Shown: piece by piece, positions 46,931 to 57,743 of the stretch
Layout of the letters: each line of letters opens with the position of its first letter
How positions within the stretch are numbered: position 1 is the first letter of the stretch
NCBI GenBank assembly: GCA_003586115.2
Contig: QVOM02000073.1
Coordinates: forward strand, 30,579,298 to 30,643,297
Origin: Salvator merianae
Taxonomy: Eukaryota; Chordata; Lepidosauria; Squamata; Teiidae
Length of the DNA: 64,000 nt
Direction: 5' to 3'
Made by a program: the position numbers and the translations under genes
Notes under the pieces: model-generated
Database searches by the model: none
What the model was told of the DNA's origin: nothing
Seen by the model: only the letters and a program-made list of their open reading frames with translations

Positions 46931-47217
46931 TGTCCCTGAACTCTGCTAACTAAGAAGGATATAAGCTCCAGTTCAAACAAGCATTTGGTAAGGAGGAACT
47001 AGAGGAAAACCTTGAAAAAAAGAACTGCTCCTCTTCACTGTGTTTAGAGCTTCAGAAAGCACTCAGCCAGATCATTCAGAAAGGAGAGCTTTGGTTAGTG
47101 CCTTGGCTGTGAATTGAAGATGTTGATCATCTTAACAAGAATATAGTATTTCCTACCCCTTTTTCTGTATTACTTAATTACATAATTAAAGGTTGTGTCA
47201 ATACACTGATGTTCTAC
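46931..47217. other. Unassigned DNA
   Basis: Nothing is recognised. ATT at 47218-47220 is the target flank of the next element. Confidence 0.5.
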
Positions 47218-47220
47218 ATT

Positions 47221-48389
47221 AGGCCTGTTCACAATTCCCATGTGAACAGACCACATCGTGCAGACAGCATCTGCACAGTGGGGCCTGAAAACTTACCTTA
47301 GGCTGGCTAATGGCGTTCGCGAGTGTAAATGCCATTAACCATGCCTGATGCTCACCATGACAGTGGACGGCAAGCGGACGGCTGTTGCCATGGCGACCAC
47401 AGCAGCTCCACACGTGAGCGCGCATGGGAGGCAATGGGGCCTACGCCTTTGCACAGGCCCAAATGGGCCCGCACGAGGCCCCAGTCGGGCTCATGCTGGG
47501 ATCGGGCCTGGGAAGCTGGATGGGGCCTCACTGTGCCCTGTCCGGCATTTCTGTGCCCAATGGCGGGCATGAAGGGCAGTCACCAGGGCAGCGGCCTGCA
47601 AGCGTCAGTCCACTGCCATGGCATCCGGGAGGCCCACGCAGTGTGCATGCCGATGATGCGGCTCACGTGTGCGCACTGGGCCCCTACCCCCTGTAGCATG
47701 ATCGGGCCTTCCTGATCAGGCCAGCAGCACCCTGATTGGGCCCGCAGCACCCCAATTGGCATGACTTGATCACCCCAATGAGGGCAGGTGGGCCCAATCG
47801 GGGTGCTGCTGGCCCGATCGGGAAGGCCTGATCGTACTATGGGGGGGGAGGGGCCCAGTGCGCACATGCAAGCTGTGTCATCGGCATGCACAATGTGTGG
47901 GCCTCCCGGTCGCCATGTCAGCAGCCTGATGCTTGCAGGACAACTGCCCCGGTGACCACCCTTTGTGCCCGTGATTGGGCACAGAAACGCCGGACAGGGC
48001 GCAGCGTGGCCCTATTCAGCATCCCAGGCCTGATCACAGCAGCGTGGGCCCGACTGGGGCCTCACACGGGCTTATTCGGTCCTGCGTGAAGGGGTAGGTC
48101 CCATTGCCCATCATGCATTGCATGATCATGAGATCACGCATGCATGATGGGTGGGCTGATCCTCTGGAAGATGGCCGCCACCGTGGAGAAGGTAAGTGCG
48201 GACGAATCCTCACTTGAAGCTCACTCTGAGCTTCAGGTGAGGATTCGGACACCTTTTTACTTCTCCAGCGGTAGTAGGGATCGGCAGTGGATGAGGTCCG
48301 CTGTCGGTCGCTACGGCCATCTGTGCGCGCGAACGCACTTGTCTTGTGAGCGTTCCTGACGCTCACTAGTTACAATTGCAAACAAGCCC
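47221..48389. mobile_element. Harbinger-like foldback element, GC-rich (1169 bp)
   Basis: The left terminus is AGGCCTGTTCACAATTCC and the right terminus read inward is GGGCTTGTTTGCAATTG. ATT flanks both sides (47218-47220 and 48390-48392). The interior is strongly GC- and CpG-rich and dominated by a long inverted repeat (47430-48107). The GTTGCCATGGCGACCAC-type word near 47385 is shared with copy D (GTTGCCATGGCAACTGG), placing it in the same group. Overlapping open frames on both strands have no protein motifs. Confidence 0.82.
47430..48107. repeat. Long inverted repeat, arms about 315 bp
   Basis: The left arm is 47430-47743 and the right arm 47790-48107, centred near 47766. Shared blocks read outward from the centre include GATTGGGCCC, GGCCAGCAGCACC, TGCGCACTGGGCCCCT, GTGCATGCCGATGA, CGGGAGGCCCAC, CCCTGTCCGGC and TTTCTGTGCCCAAT. 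Mismatches are scattered, so the arms have diverged since the duplication. Confidence 0.9.
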
Positions 48390-48392
48390 ATT

Positions 48393-49659
48393 GTCTCTGT
48401 TCTGTTCCCAATGCCATATAGACACAGTAATCTGTGGTGGCCAAAAGGCATTTGGCTATGCTATTTTGTGCAGACACTTAGATGTTGTGATGGTACCTTC
48501 ACAAGTGCTGGAATGCTTACATTGTTCTATAACCGTTAAGACACTCCATATGCGATAAATCCAGAAGATGACAGAAACAACACACTAAATATAGACACTT
48601 TGTTGGAAATGTAGATAAGTTGTAGCATTGGCAGGTGTGCTAAACACACAAGTGGGTGGGTAGACTTGGCTAAACTATATGATTTTTCTGATTTCTTGCA
48701 ACATTTATAACAAATGATTATTTGTAGTCATAAAGTATTTTTTCACTGCATCAAAGAATAGCCATTCTGAAACATTACAGCGAGACATAATCATTCCATC
48801 TGCACCAGACAACTGCGGCAACTCACCAGAAGTTGCCACAAGCCTCCCACAAGCAATCCAGCTGTGGGCTGCTTTTAACAGTTAACACACTTATCAAGGA
48901 GCTGTTGGACTACTCCAGCAGCCAAGTGTCCACACCCTCTTCCAGGTGTGGACAGTGAGTGGGTGTGGCAGTGTGACTGTAACTGCAACTGTGACATTGC
49001 AAGCAGCGTCCAGTTCACGATGGTAATATATGAGCATGTGCCAGATGTTGCCTCGCATGTTGGCATGACAATCCACCCTACCCTGTATGGACCATTTGCA
49101 CTTTGCGTGCTCCTGGCCTAGTACAGGGCTGTTTGGGCACATAAAGTACAAATGACTGCTGGCACACTGTATCTTACTCCAATCCAGTATGGTATTGTTA
49201 CACCATACTAGGCTGGTAAGCATGACCAGCCTAGGTTATTTTGAACAGCCCTGCTAGTGTCATAAAACATAAATTGCCTGTCCTTTAAGAAATCCAAAAA
49301 TGAAAAGACAGATGCTTTTTAAATTATAATTCAACAATTGGATCGAGGAAAAATATTTGTTGTAAAAGTACACAACACTGAGAGAGTTTGGTCATATTTG
49401 ATCCTTTTGAAATACAGAGGGAGAGAGAAATAAATCTACATATAAAATGTATTAATGTGTTTTGGTTTTTATTTTATTTTTGTTTAATAAAATCATTACT
49501 TGAATTTGGATGTGTTAAAATTTAGTGATCAACTTCTAGCAGTGACTAAATCTGTATTTTTGCAGTGGCTAGTACCATTTGAATAATAATTGCAGAAAAA
49601 ATGACATACAGAGTTGCAATTTCCAGGTTACAATATCATAAAGGTATTCAAAGGTGTTC
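48393..49659. other. Unassigned DNA with a Harbinger-like terminus pair
   Basis: GGGCTGTTTGGGCAC at about 49126 and a right end AATAACCTAGG...GGGCTGTTCAAAATA (read inward, at about 49247) could delimit a 120-bp element, but flanks do not match. The rest is unassigned. Confidence 0.35.
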
Positions 49660-49786
49660 AAAAGGTTCGTGTTTGAAATGAACATCCTGCCTATTCAAAG
49701 AAAGAAAAGTTTGAACTTGAACTGAACGAAGGGATGTTCCATTTGATTCAAAATGTACAGTCAATTTAAGTTCATGCATATCTCTA
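49660..49786. mobile_element. hAT-like element, right end only
   Basis: The right end read inward is TAGAGATATGCATGAACTTA, matching the TAGAGATGTGC termini of the other hAT-like copies. It is preceded by TTGAACTTGAACTGAACG words typical of their interiors. No left terminus is found. Confidence 0.55.
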
Positions 49787-50026
49787 GTGGGGGGAATGCT
49801 ACTGTGGCAAAACTGTCACCCTCAACAGCAACTTCTGTGCAGACTGAATGTGACAGAATGAAAATATGGTTAGAAGACAATAATTTTCTGGTCCATCCGT
49901 GCACATCCAGGTGAATCTTTTGACTCCATATCATCTCCTTCCCCACCTTTGTCCATAGATAACTTGCCATGAATTCATAAGTATTGGAATGACAATCCCA
50001 TCATTCTAAAAAATGTTATATGTATA
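49787..50026. other. Unassigned DNA
   Basis: Nothing is recognised. Confidence 0.5.
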
Positions 50027-50029
50027 TAT

Positions 50030-50546
50030 GGGCCTTTTCGCACTTTCCACCATGAAATGTTCACCAGCAAACATTCCATGGTGGAATAGAACTTGCAGTG
50101 CATGGACCATCCCATACTGTGAGCCCTTACAGCAGAACACCAGCAGGATACCAGCATTCCTGGTGCAAATGATGGTGTCCTGCTTGCATTCTGCACCATG
50201 GCAGTGGATGGGAAGCTTCCAGCTGTTGCCATGGCAACTGGTAATCCCATGTGATCATGCAGGTGCAAGCACAGTCACATCATGCCACGCAGTCACACAG
50301 GAGCAGACATGCCATTGCGCAGTCACAGCTGTGCCACACTGTGCAGCTGTGTGTTCACACCCAGAAGCAGGTGTGAACACACTGTACTGGGAGCAGTTCA
50401 GCTGCTCCTGATACAACTGTGGAACATGATTTTGTGCTCCACAGCTAGTAGCAATCAGCAGCAGCTGGAGTATGCTCCCAGTTGTGAGGGTCTTCGCAAA
50501 GTGGTGAGGCAATTGACACTCACTAGCTTCAAGTGCAAATAGGCCC
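50030..50546. mobile_element. PIF/Harbinger-like miniature element, copy D (517 bp)
   Basis: The left end is GGGCCTTTTCGCACTTTCC and the right end read inward is GGGCCTATTTGCACTTGAA. The left half (GTTCACCAGCAAACATTCC, CCAGCAGGATACCAGCATT) matches the reverse complement of the right half of copy B. The right half carries TTGTGCTCCACAGCTAGTAG and GCTCCCAGTTGTGAGGGTC, the shared head module. Flanks are TAT and TTA, so no exact duplication remains. Confidence 0.75.
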
Positions 50547-50783
50547 TTAGTGTGTGTATCAATGATTTCTGTGATTTATAATTTATTGTTAGATTTTAAT
50601 GCGGGACTGGAAGAAACAAAAACAATGGGGTGGAGAAGAGGTCCATAGTTCAATTTTGATGTAGAACAGCAATGTAATATCAAACATGTAATAGTTAAAC
50701 ATAAAGGCCATCAGAGTACATTTCTGAAATATGATCCCTAAAGGTATTAATTGGAAGACCTCATTGTTATCATGGATCACTTA
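50547..50783. other. Unassigned DNA
   Basis: Nothing is recognised. Confidence 0.5.
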
Positions 50784-50930
50784 AATCATAGAATCATAGA
50801 GCTGGAAGGGCTATTTAACTCTCAGGCACAATCGCTTGCATCATGCAGGAATCCAAATAAAGCATCTCCAACAACTACTTCCTCAGTCTCTGATTAAACA
50901 TCCAGTGATTCAGGCATATAACTGTGTTAA
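50784..50930 (-). mobile_element. CR1 LINE 3' end, second subfamily
   Basis: The plus strand starts TCATAGAATCATAGAGCTGG, the reverse complement of the (ATTCTATG)n CR1 terminus, and continues with GGAAGGG and GCATCATGCAGGAATCC. A degraded body (ACAACTACTTCCTCAGTCTC) follows. Its terminus differs from the TTCTTATG-ended copies at 3.9 and 16.4 kb, so two CR1 subfamilies are present. Confidence 0.85.
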
Positions 50931-52565
50931 TTTTCTCTGTGACCCAAATAGCAAGACCGTAGCCTACCAGATAAGATTTGGTGCCCAGTAATAAATTCAG
51001 TATGCAAAGAACAATACAAAATGTATACAGTACAAAAATATGCTTCCAAATTTGCTTCTTTTAATTCAGACTAGGACAGCAGTTGATAACTTTACCTTGC
51101 AATGTTAACTTTGCCTCATTGTTGCTTTTACACATTATACACTTCAGAGTTGTGCGGTAAGTCATCTGTGCTAAATCCAGTCATTAACATTCCATTTATT
51201 TCCATCTCTTTGGAGAACCCATCCAAATTGTTAGGGCACTGATTTTGTTTTGATTCCTTGGTGGAAAAATGTATTCACATAAGTAAGCATGCACTGAGTA
51301 GCTATAAATCATTATTTCTCAGATGACCAGTGTCAGCAGGAGTCTCATATATTTCACTGCTGGAGTTAAATTTCCAAATTCATTGAATAATTATCAGTGC
51401 TGCTTTTAGCAAGTTACAGCATTTGCTTCTTTCTGATTCAGTTAATTTTTAAATGGTGCTTACCCATCAACTAGCCTAATTTTCTCATAAATGTCTGCAG
51501 AAAAAAAATTAAATTACATCTGTTTGCATATTAGAGGGGAAAAATATTCACACTAGTAAATAATAACTCACTGCATTGTTGCTTTCTTTCTCATCGTCCA
51601 TTTCATAATTACATTCCCTTCCCGCCTTTAAGCTCTGTAATCTCTGCAACTTAAATGACAGCTGTTACTGTTATTCTCCTTTCCCTAAACATAATTTCTT
51701 GGGCAGAAAATTACTTCACAGATCACCTTTGTATTTTAATAGGTGTTAAAATCACAGCATCATGTCAACTCACTGTCTATGCAGATCCTGCTCTGCACAC
51801 AAAGGATGTTTTAACTGAGTGTTGCCATTTTGGAAAAAAATATTATTATTATTATTTGTTTTAAAACCAAAACAAACATTCCAAATCATTTATGAAGGTA
51901 GATGAGATCATGTGGCTATTAACCACTGATGTTGAGTGCTATAGCTAAAGTATGCATAATTGCATTCCAAGAAGAACACATATTAGCAATATATCATTGT
52001 TAACCCTAACTTTTGGTTGTTTCCTGAAACCAGGAATTTTTCTGCAACCAAAGCACTATCTGAGTAAAAGTTGTTTCGATTCTCTCAGAGCCGACCTATC
52101 ATTTATATCCTTCACGACTACTGTGTTACAACAGTAGAAAACAATCTTCATTTGGAAAGCCTCTTATCTCTTTTGCAGACTTATCATTATCTCAGGAAGG
52201 CCTGCTGTCCTGCAAGAATCATTTGGTGACTGGAGCATTTTGTATTTTATAATCCCAATGGTTTGGTTCCTGGCATTAGCCATATAGGAACAATTGTATC
52301 TTATTTGATGAACCAAAATCATTTGAGGAAATGGTTAAACAAGAATTTGCTTCAATACAGGAATCCATAGAACTTGACCACATCATTTAAGCATTTGTAT
52401 TACAAAAGCCCAGCTCCACCAACTCTCACCAACATCTGCTTTACAGTTATTAGCAATCACCTTAGCTTTTGAGTAACAGAAACAGAAAACATTTTAGCTC
52501 TTAAGAGCAGCTAGGAGGTTGTTTTCCATTAAAATTACACCACACTTATTTTCTAGGAACAGGAT
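50931..52565. other. Unassigned AT-rich DNA
   Basis: No transposon or gene is recognised. A short (ATT)n run lies at 51840-51857. Confidence 0.45.
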
Positions 52566-52770
52566 GGGCCAATTCACATTTGCAACTCACAAGCATCAAG
52601 AATGCTTGCTAGTCAAGTGCTTCTGCACTTGGCAGAGGCCCAAGTGGCCAGGAGCAGGTTTCATCCACTCCCAATCACAGATACTGCTGAAGCACTAACT
52701 AGTGCTCCACAACCCTACCAGAAGGTGATACTTAGTAGGGTGCATTTGCACTTACCTGTAGCTGAAGTAC
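52566..52770. mobile_element. Harbinger-like element, left part, copy E
   Basis: The left terminus is GGGCCAATTCACATTTGC. The body (GCTTGCTAGTCAAGTGCTTC, then GCACTAACTAGTGCTCC and TAGTAGGGTGCATTTGC) is collinear with copy A at 27508-27935. It stops after the TTGCACTTACCT word, so its right portion is missing. Confidence 0.7.
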
Positions 52771-53106
52771 GCGCAAAGATGCCCTACGTATATCAAAGAA
52801 ATCTGGAACTATAAACTTGTTAATTAAAGCTAATGAATGAATAGATAAATACTCAGTAATAATGCTAAGCCAAAGTGCTTGTTTCTACACTAGGAGGGGG
52901 ATTTTTATGGGAGGGAGAAGATGAATGGGTAAAAACTATTTGCAAAAATGTTTATGGTCTTTGACATATTTTTTTTTTCAAATTAAGTTTGAAGATTGAC
53001 TTTTGCAAAACTTATCTAAATCGTGCCAAATAATTTAAAAAAAAAAACAAGCAAGCCATCATTTGTATTTAGAGTGGGAAACATCTTGATGTGTTCTAAA
53101 AATATT
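52771..53106. other. Unassigned AT-rich DNA
   Basis: Nothing is recognised. Confidence 0.5.
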
Positions 53107-53215
53107 CCTTGGGCTTTTTCGCATCCTCGACCTTAGAATGGGAAACGGGCTTCCAGCACTAGCAGTGTTAATGCTGGCCACCTGCCATGACAGTGGCTGC
53201 GGAAATTAACCTAAC
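53107..53215. mobile_element. Harbinger-like element, left end fragment
   Basis: Starting near 53111, the terminus GGGCTTTTTCGCATCCTC is followed by AATGCTGGCCACC and CATGACAGTGGCTGCGG. The last words also occur in the large element at 47.3 kb and in copies B and D. No right end is seen. Confidence 0.5.
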
Positions 53216-53392
53216 CAACCCAAATAAATTGTTCCACATCAGTAGAAAGCTGAACAGAGGGAGTGTGTTCTTACAGAATAAGAAAGGTAAATATATTCTT
53301 AATACATATTAACTTTGTGATCATGTTTAGAAAACCTATTGGGATACATTCTAAGAGTAAACTATTTGAACTGGGAAAATGGTTATGTACTA
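53216..53392. other. Unassigned DNA
   Basis: Nothing is recognised. Confidence 0.5.
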
Positions 53393-53723
53393 TAGACGTC
53401 CATGAACTGAAATTGGGTGGTTTGGTTCACTGAATAACTCAAATGATGAATTATTTCAATTCAAATCTCAAACCAGTTTGATAGTTCATTATTTAAAAGC
53501 TGCTTAAAAAGCCTTTTGAAAGGGCTTTAAATACAGCCAAACCAAACTAATTTGGCTTGATTCAAGGGGTTTGTGGAGGTTCTATGAAACACCAGTTTAT
53601 TCAGTTTAAATTTGAACCAATCCCTAGAACTGGCGGGGGATTGTTTCAGATTTGAATTGTTGAAACCCCCTTCCAGTTTGTGTTGAACTGGCTTCAAAAA
53701 CAAACTAGTTCAGCACATTCCTA
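53393..53723. mobile_element. Non-autonomous hAT-like element (about 331 bp)
   Basis: The left end is TAGACGTCCATGAACTGA and the right end read inward is TAGGAATGTGCTGAACTAG. The interior has TTTGGTTCA and TGAACCAATC-type inverted words as in the other copies. No target duplication is recognisable, so it is older. Confidence 0.6.
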
Positions 53724-54335
53724 TTATTCATATCTAGCAGATTCAGGACATCCCATTACGTCCCAGCTTCCATCCTGAAGCTGCTTATAACTAAACCACA
53801 AATAATTAATGATGTAGTGGTCCATGTAATTCAGTCCCCTCCATGGGTGAGTCTGTGTTGAAGTGCATCAGCATGCATGTACATAATGTCATCACACAAA
53901 TGCAGACATATGACACCAAGCACAAGTCTGCCAACAGACACTGAAATATGCCAATGCATGCCACAGGCCTGCCAATGGATGGCTCTACAATTGTGGTAGC
54001 CATATTTTGGGAAATGGCTAACTTCCCCACACTGCTGAGACTCCATGTGAGTAATATAACAATACTGGGGAGAGCCAGGGCTGTCAGAGAAAGTACCTGA
54101 CAGTCCCAGGCCCCTAACTGCAGGCCATGCTTCAACAAACTGCAGTTTTGCACATCCTTATTTTTTGTTAGTTGTGAAGCACAGAGTATTCAACTACCTG
54201 TGACCCATGGTGATTTATGCAGAGATTTTAGATAGCTATATGTAATGGGTTTATTGGTGTTCATTTGTCTGGTAAGTCAAAGCAAGTCAGAGAAACTAGA
54301 GAAAAGTTTTCTTCTGTAGCTCCTATAAGGCCATT
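53724..54335. other. Unassigned DNA
   Basis: No gene is recognised. A lone TGCACATCC word near 54150 is not enough to call another element. Confidence 0.45.
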
Positions 54336-54448
54336 CTTCCTTTCCTTTCCTCTCCTTTCCTCTCCTTTCCTCTCCTTTCCTCTCCTCTCCTTTCCTCTCC
54401 TCTCCTCTCCTCTCCTCTCCTCTCCTCTCATCCCCATCCCCATCCCCT
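54336..54448. repeat. (TTTCC/TCTCC)n pentanucleotide microsatellite
   Basis: A pyrimidine-only run of CTTTCCTCTC-type decamers changes to uniform CTCTC units and then to CATCCC units at the end. Confidence 0.96.
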
Positions 54449-54699
54449 ATGTATGTGGGTGCTGTGCATTCTTAGTATATTATCCTTTGGAAATGGGTGT
54501 TCATTTTTTATTAATTATAAGGAGAGGAAGGGGGGAGGGAACATCACATAGCCATCACTTTGATGCCCTATATAGTTGACCGTGAGCAATGTTTATTGTT
54601 CATTTTGTGTCTAATTTAAACTAAGACATCCATGGACAATGACCTGCAAATAAAAGCTGTGTGTAAGCGATTACTAATGCATATAGCAAATATGAATAT
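54449..54699. other. Unassigned DNA
   Basis: Nothing is recognised before the CpG-rich element. Confidence 0.5.
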
Positions 54700-54702
54700 T
54701 AT

Positions 54703-55360
54703 GGGCCTGTTCGCACTTAGGTCAGCAGAACGTTCCAATTAACATGCTTCAGGCCGGTGTAGATGGGGAGAGGTTCCGCACATTTGCACTCGTTTGTGTT
54801 AAAACGTACCCGCCTCAGTGCGAATGCTTCGTTGCCAAGTTCGTTTCCGCACCTTCACCGGTGGCCAGACATCCCTCCCTCCATTGCTCACCATTGGCGG
54901 AGCGCCCCTTCCTAGCGGCGTCATTTCCGCGGTGCCGCTACGAAGCTGCGGAGCCGACTTCACAGTTAGCAATGGGCAGCAGGGACTGGATTCCGAAGCC
55001 GTTACGCAGACGGCGAAAACCGGACGCAACTTCGTCCTCACTTACGAAGTACGCTCCAAAGTGGGTGGGCATCTTCGTAGCGAGGAACGGTGCATGCGAG
55101 AGCTGTCTACATCCGGCAACGTCAGAGCGATGGAAGGGAACCACGAGACGAAGGGAGTGCAAAAGCACCTTGCCCGATCTTTGCTCGATCGCGCAAGTCG
55201 GAATCAAGACAAGTAATTACTTGTCTTGCCTTACCCAGCATCAGGTACGAATTGGGAGAGGTGTGGTTCAGATCGGGAGAGGCACGTGCCTGCGATAGTG
55301 TGAAGCCTCTGTTCCAGCGAGCGCCTAAGAACAGTCTACCGCTATAGTGCGAACAGGCCC
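54703..55360. mobile_element. PIF/Harbinger-like element, CpG-rich (658 bp)
   Basis: Both ends read GGGCCTGTTCGCACT perfectly for 15 bases and then diverge. TAT flanks both sides (54700-54702 and 55361-55363). It is the best-preserved member: many CpGs, perfect ends and an exact 3-bp duplication. A 184-codon plus-strand frame (54744-55298) and overlapping frames on both strands have no transposase or DNA-binding motifs. They are explained by the scarcity of stop codons in GC-rich DNA. Confidence 0.85.
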
Positions 55361-55363
55361 TAT

Positions 55364-55534
55364 TTTTGAGCAAACTGGCATTTCTGTTACCTTCCTATAG
55401 CTGATAATGCCTGCTTCAGAGACAACAGCTCCTATTAGCAGCCAAAGGACCTGAAATGAATTACAGCTTATATGCCTTATGTATATGGGGTATAACAACC
55501 CTGTGTCTTCATGACCTATAATATGCACAGCTGC
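55364..55534. other. Unassigned DNA
   Basis: Nothing is recognised. Confidence 0.5.
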
Positions 55535-55564
55535 ATATCTATATCTATATCTATCTATCTATAT
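55535..55564. repeat. (TATC/TATATC)n microsatellite
   Basis: Mixed TATATC and TATC units. Confidence 0.9.
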
Positions 55565-56619
55565 TAGATAAGATTTTGTTTATCTGCAAAACAATTGCTG
55601 ATTTTGTTTTCAGTTAAGTCACATGAAAATGCATAATTCAGCTTATTTATAAGAGAAATTAGATTACAATACTTGTTACCTGTCAGCCTTCTTGAACAGT
55701 ACAGAAGGCAATGCATGGTCATGTAAAAATGATTGTTATCCAAGTTATATTTGCAAATAAAGTGGTTTCACAGCTGTGCAGCCAGAGTTCAAGTTCTGAT
55801 ATAAAAACAAACAGAAGGGGTTTGTGTTAATTTCACTTCATAAACGGAGGTGCTTAACATTTCCTCCAGGAATTCCCACTGCAGCCGACAGTGATTAGAA
55901 ATGGAATTAAAAAGCTAAGCATGTGTGATTCACAAAAATGTTCATATGATTTAGAAGAAGAAGGATGGGAAGCCTTACTCAGAAACACAACCAAAAATAT
56001 CCCTTTATTTAATGGCATGTGTGAGCATGCATTTGTACATGTATGTGTTGTGTACATGTGAAGCATAGACAAAATCTGTTGTGATAATTTCTCTCCTGTG
56101 TTCATTCAATTTTTAGTCCAGTTTCATTTGAGTAGTTCTTATTATAACAATTATTATAAGAGCTGTGCTGTTACATGTTTATTTCAGGAATGTATTCCAG
56201 GAAGGAAAAACATAGGCCCTGTCCTGACAGGATCTAAAATGTGGCATTATCCCAGGGCTATACTGGGATTGTCACATGTATCCATGGTAACCTGAACATA
56301 GCCATGGGATATTGGGGCGATATCACATGGCATCACTATTCCAGGAAAATCAACTGTCCACCCAGATTTTCCCAAAATAGCAAAATGACTTATCTTGCCT
56401 GGACACTTGCTTTCAGCCTGGGCCTTGAAGAAAATGGCCTCCACGCATGTGCAGGGGTAAAACCATCCTGAAAATGGCCAGCATCCATGTGTGGAGGCCT
56501 ATGATCATGCACTTCCAAGTATTTCACACCCTCAAAATACCCAGAAGTAGCCGTCTCACGAGGAACAGTGTAAGGAAGAATAAATTGTTGCTTTCACTGA
56601 AGAAAAACACAAGGATAAA
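55565..56619. other. Unassigned DNA
   Basis: The 56210-56520 part is GC-richer with inverted words (ATGGCCTCCACGCATGTG and CATCCATGTGTGGAGGCC). It starts AGGCCCTGTCCTGAC, weakly resembling a Harbinger-like end. No boundaries were established. Confidence 0.4.
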
Positions 56620-57140
56620 AGCTCAGTACAAGCAGTGTGTTCTACAGGAAATTGCTTGCGGTCAGATGTACTCATGTCTGTGCTACAGGATGTTGCTTGT
56701 GGTTAAATGTACCTATACCTTAAACTATGTATGTAACACAAACAAAGAAGACAGAATAACAGGATGCAGCTGGTGGTAGACACACTCACAGCTTTAGCAT
56801 GTTTAAGCCATATAAGGGGGAAAGCAAATGAGTAGAGGGGATAGATACTGTGAGGAGTGGGAGATGTAAACAGGGGCGGGGACTCACATGTTATGCTTAG
56901 GCGCTTCGGATAGGCTGTGAACCTCTAAGTACCCTGCCAGTAGGGGAACAGGGGGAGGGTCTAAGCTGCCATGTTTGGGGAGTAAAAGCTGGATGCTTCA
57001 GTTAGTTGGGTGTGCCTACTTGTTTAGGACACCTACTCTTGCAAGAATGTACATTAATAAAGCTTATGCTGCTTCACCAATTTCGTTCACAAAGTATCCT
57101 GTTCAGCGTTTCCAAGACCTGTGTTTCTTGTAGACAGTGA
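56620..57140 (+). repeat. Solo-LTR-like segment
   Basis: The arrangement resembles a retroviral-type LTR. A U3-like part has a diverged direct repeat (CTACAGGAAATTGCTTGCGG at about 56641 and CTACAGGATGTTGCTTGTGG at about 56684). A GC-rich region (GGGGCGGGGAC, about 56873) resembles an Sp1 site, followed by GGGAGTAAAAGC (about 56977) as a possible TATA-like element. AATAAAG lies at about 57056, and a TGTGTTTCTTGTAGACA segment ends it. Exact TG...CA ends and target duplication were not found, and no gag-pol sequence adjoins. Confidence 0.45.
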
Positions 57141-57299
57141 AAGGCAATTGCGGGATCCAAACAAAACCCCACCTTTTCCCCTTGCTGTCTGAAGGCAGCT
57201 GTATAGTTGATATTGGGTTATTTTTTGTGACAAATATAATTGTTTGTGCTTTGAGAATAATTTTTATTAAATGGTCTGAGGTTTATTTTAGGAATTCAA
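57141..57299. other. Unassigned DNA
   Basis: Nothing is recognised. Confidence 0.45.
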
Positions 57300-57743
57300 G
57301 GCTGGATCCGCACAGTAGGGATCCGCTGCTGCATTGGAGCGCTTGCTCTAGACCAGAGGCAGGTGTGCAATATCTTCATGCTACACACCTCAACACCTCC
57401 CAAACTTCAAAGTCAGGGAAAGAAAGTTTTCAAGAATGTGCCAGAAGTGACCTGGGAAGTCAGCCATTTTCAGCAAGTGGAACATGGTGCAGATAGGTCA
57501 TGTGTATGGTTGCTCTCCATCTTGACAAAGGTACTGCAAACACCCGAGGAAGGCAAGCACCCTCAGGAACCCTTTTCCCACCAGCTCCAGGAAAAGCTGT
57601 GAAGTACAAATTAGTGCTTCACAGCTATCTGTGATCAGGAGCACCATTTTGCTGTTCCCTGTCACGAGGGCCTCTGCAAAGTGCAGAGGCACTTTGCTAG
57701 CAAGCGTCCCTGGTGCTCACTAGTGCAAAGTGCAAAAAGGCCC
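57300..57743. mobile_element. PIF/Harbinger-like miniature element, copy F (444 bp)
   Basis: The right end read inward is GGGCCTTTTTGCACTTTGC, followed by CACCAGGGACGCTTGCTAGC and TTTGCAGAGGCCC, the head module of copy B. The left end GGCTGGATCCGCACAGTAG is diverged. Flanks are CAA and AAA. ATTAGTGCTTCACAGCT near 57611 is the shared internal word. Confidence 0.65.

Noticed and set aside
47329..47715. Several overlapping frames of 70-130 codons in GC-rich DNA
   Set aside because: They fall in the arms of the long inverted repeat, occur on both strands and have no protein signature.
49126..49247. Possible 120-bp Harbinger-like element with GGGCTGTT ends
   Set aside because: Terminal identity is only about eight bases and the flanks (ACA and TGC) do not match, so it is mentioned but not called.
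54120..54160. TTTTGCACATCC as another hAT-like right end
   Set aside because: Only about nine bases match and no left end or target duplication was found.
54744..55298. 184-codon open frame, the longest in the window
   Set aside because: It lies wholly inside a miniature transposon, has overlapping frames on both strands, shows no domain, and is explained by low stop-codon density in GC-rich DNA.
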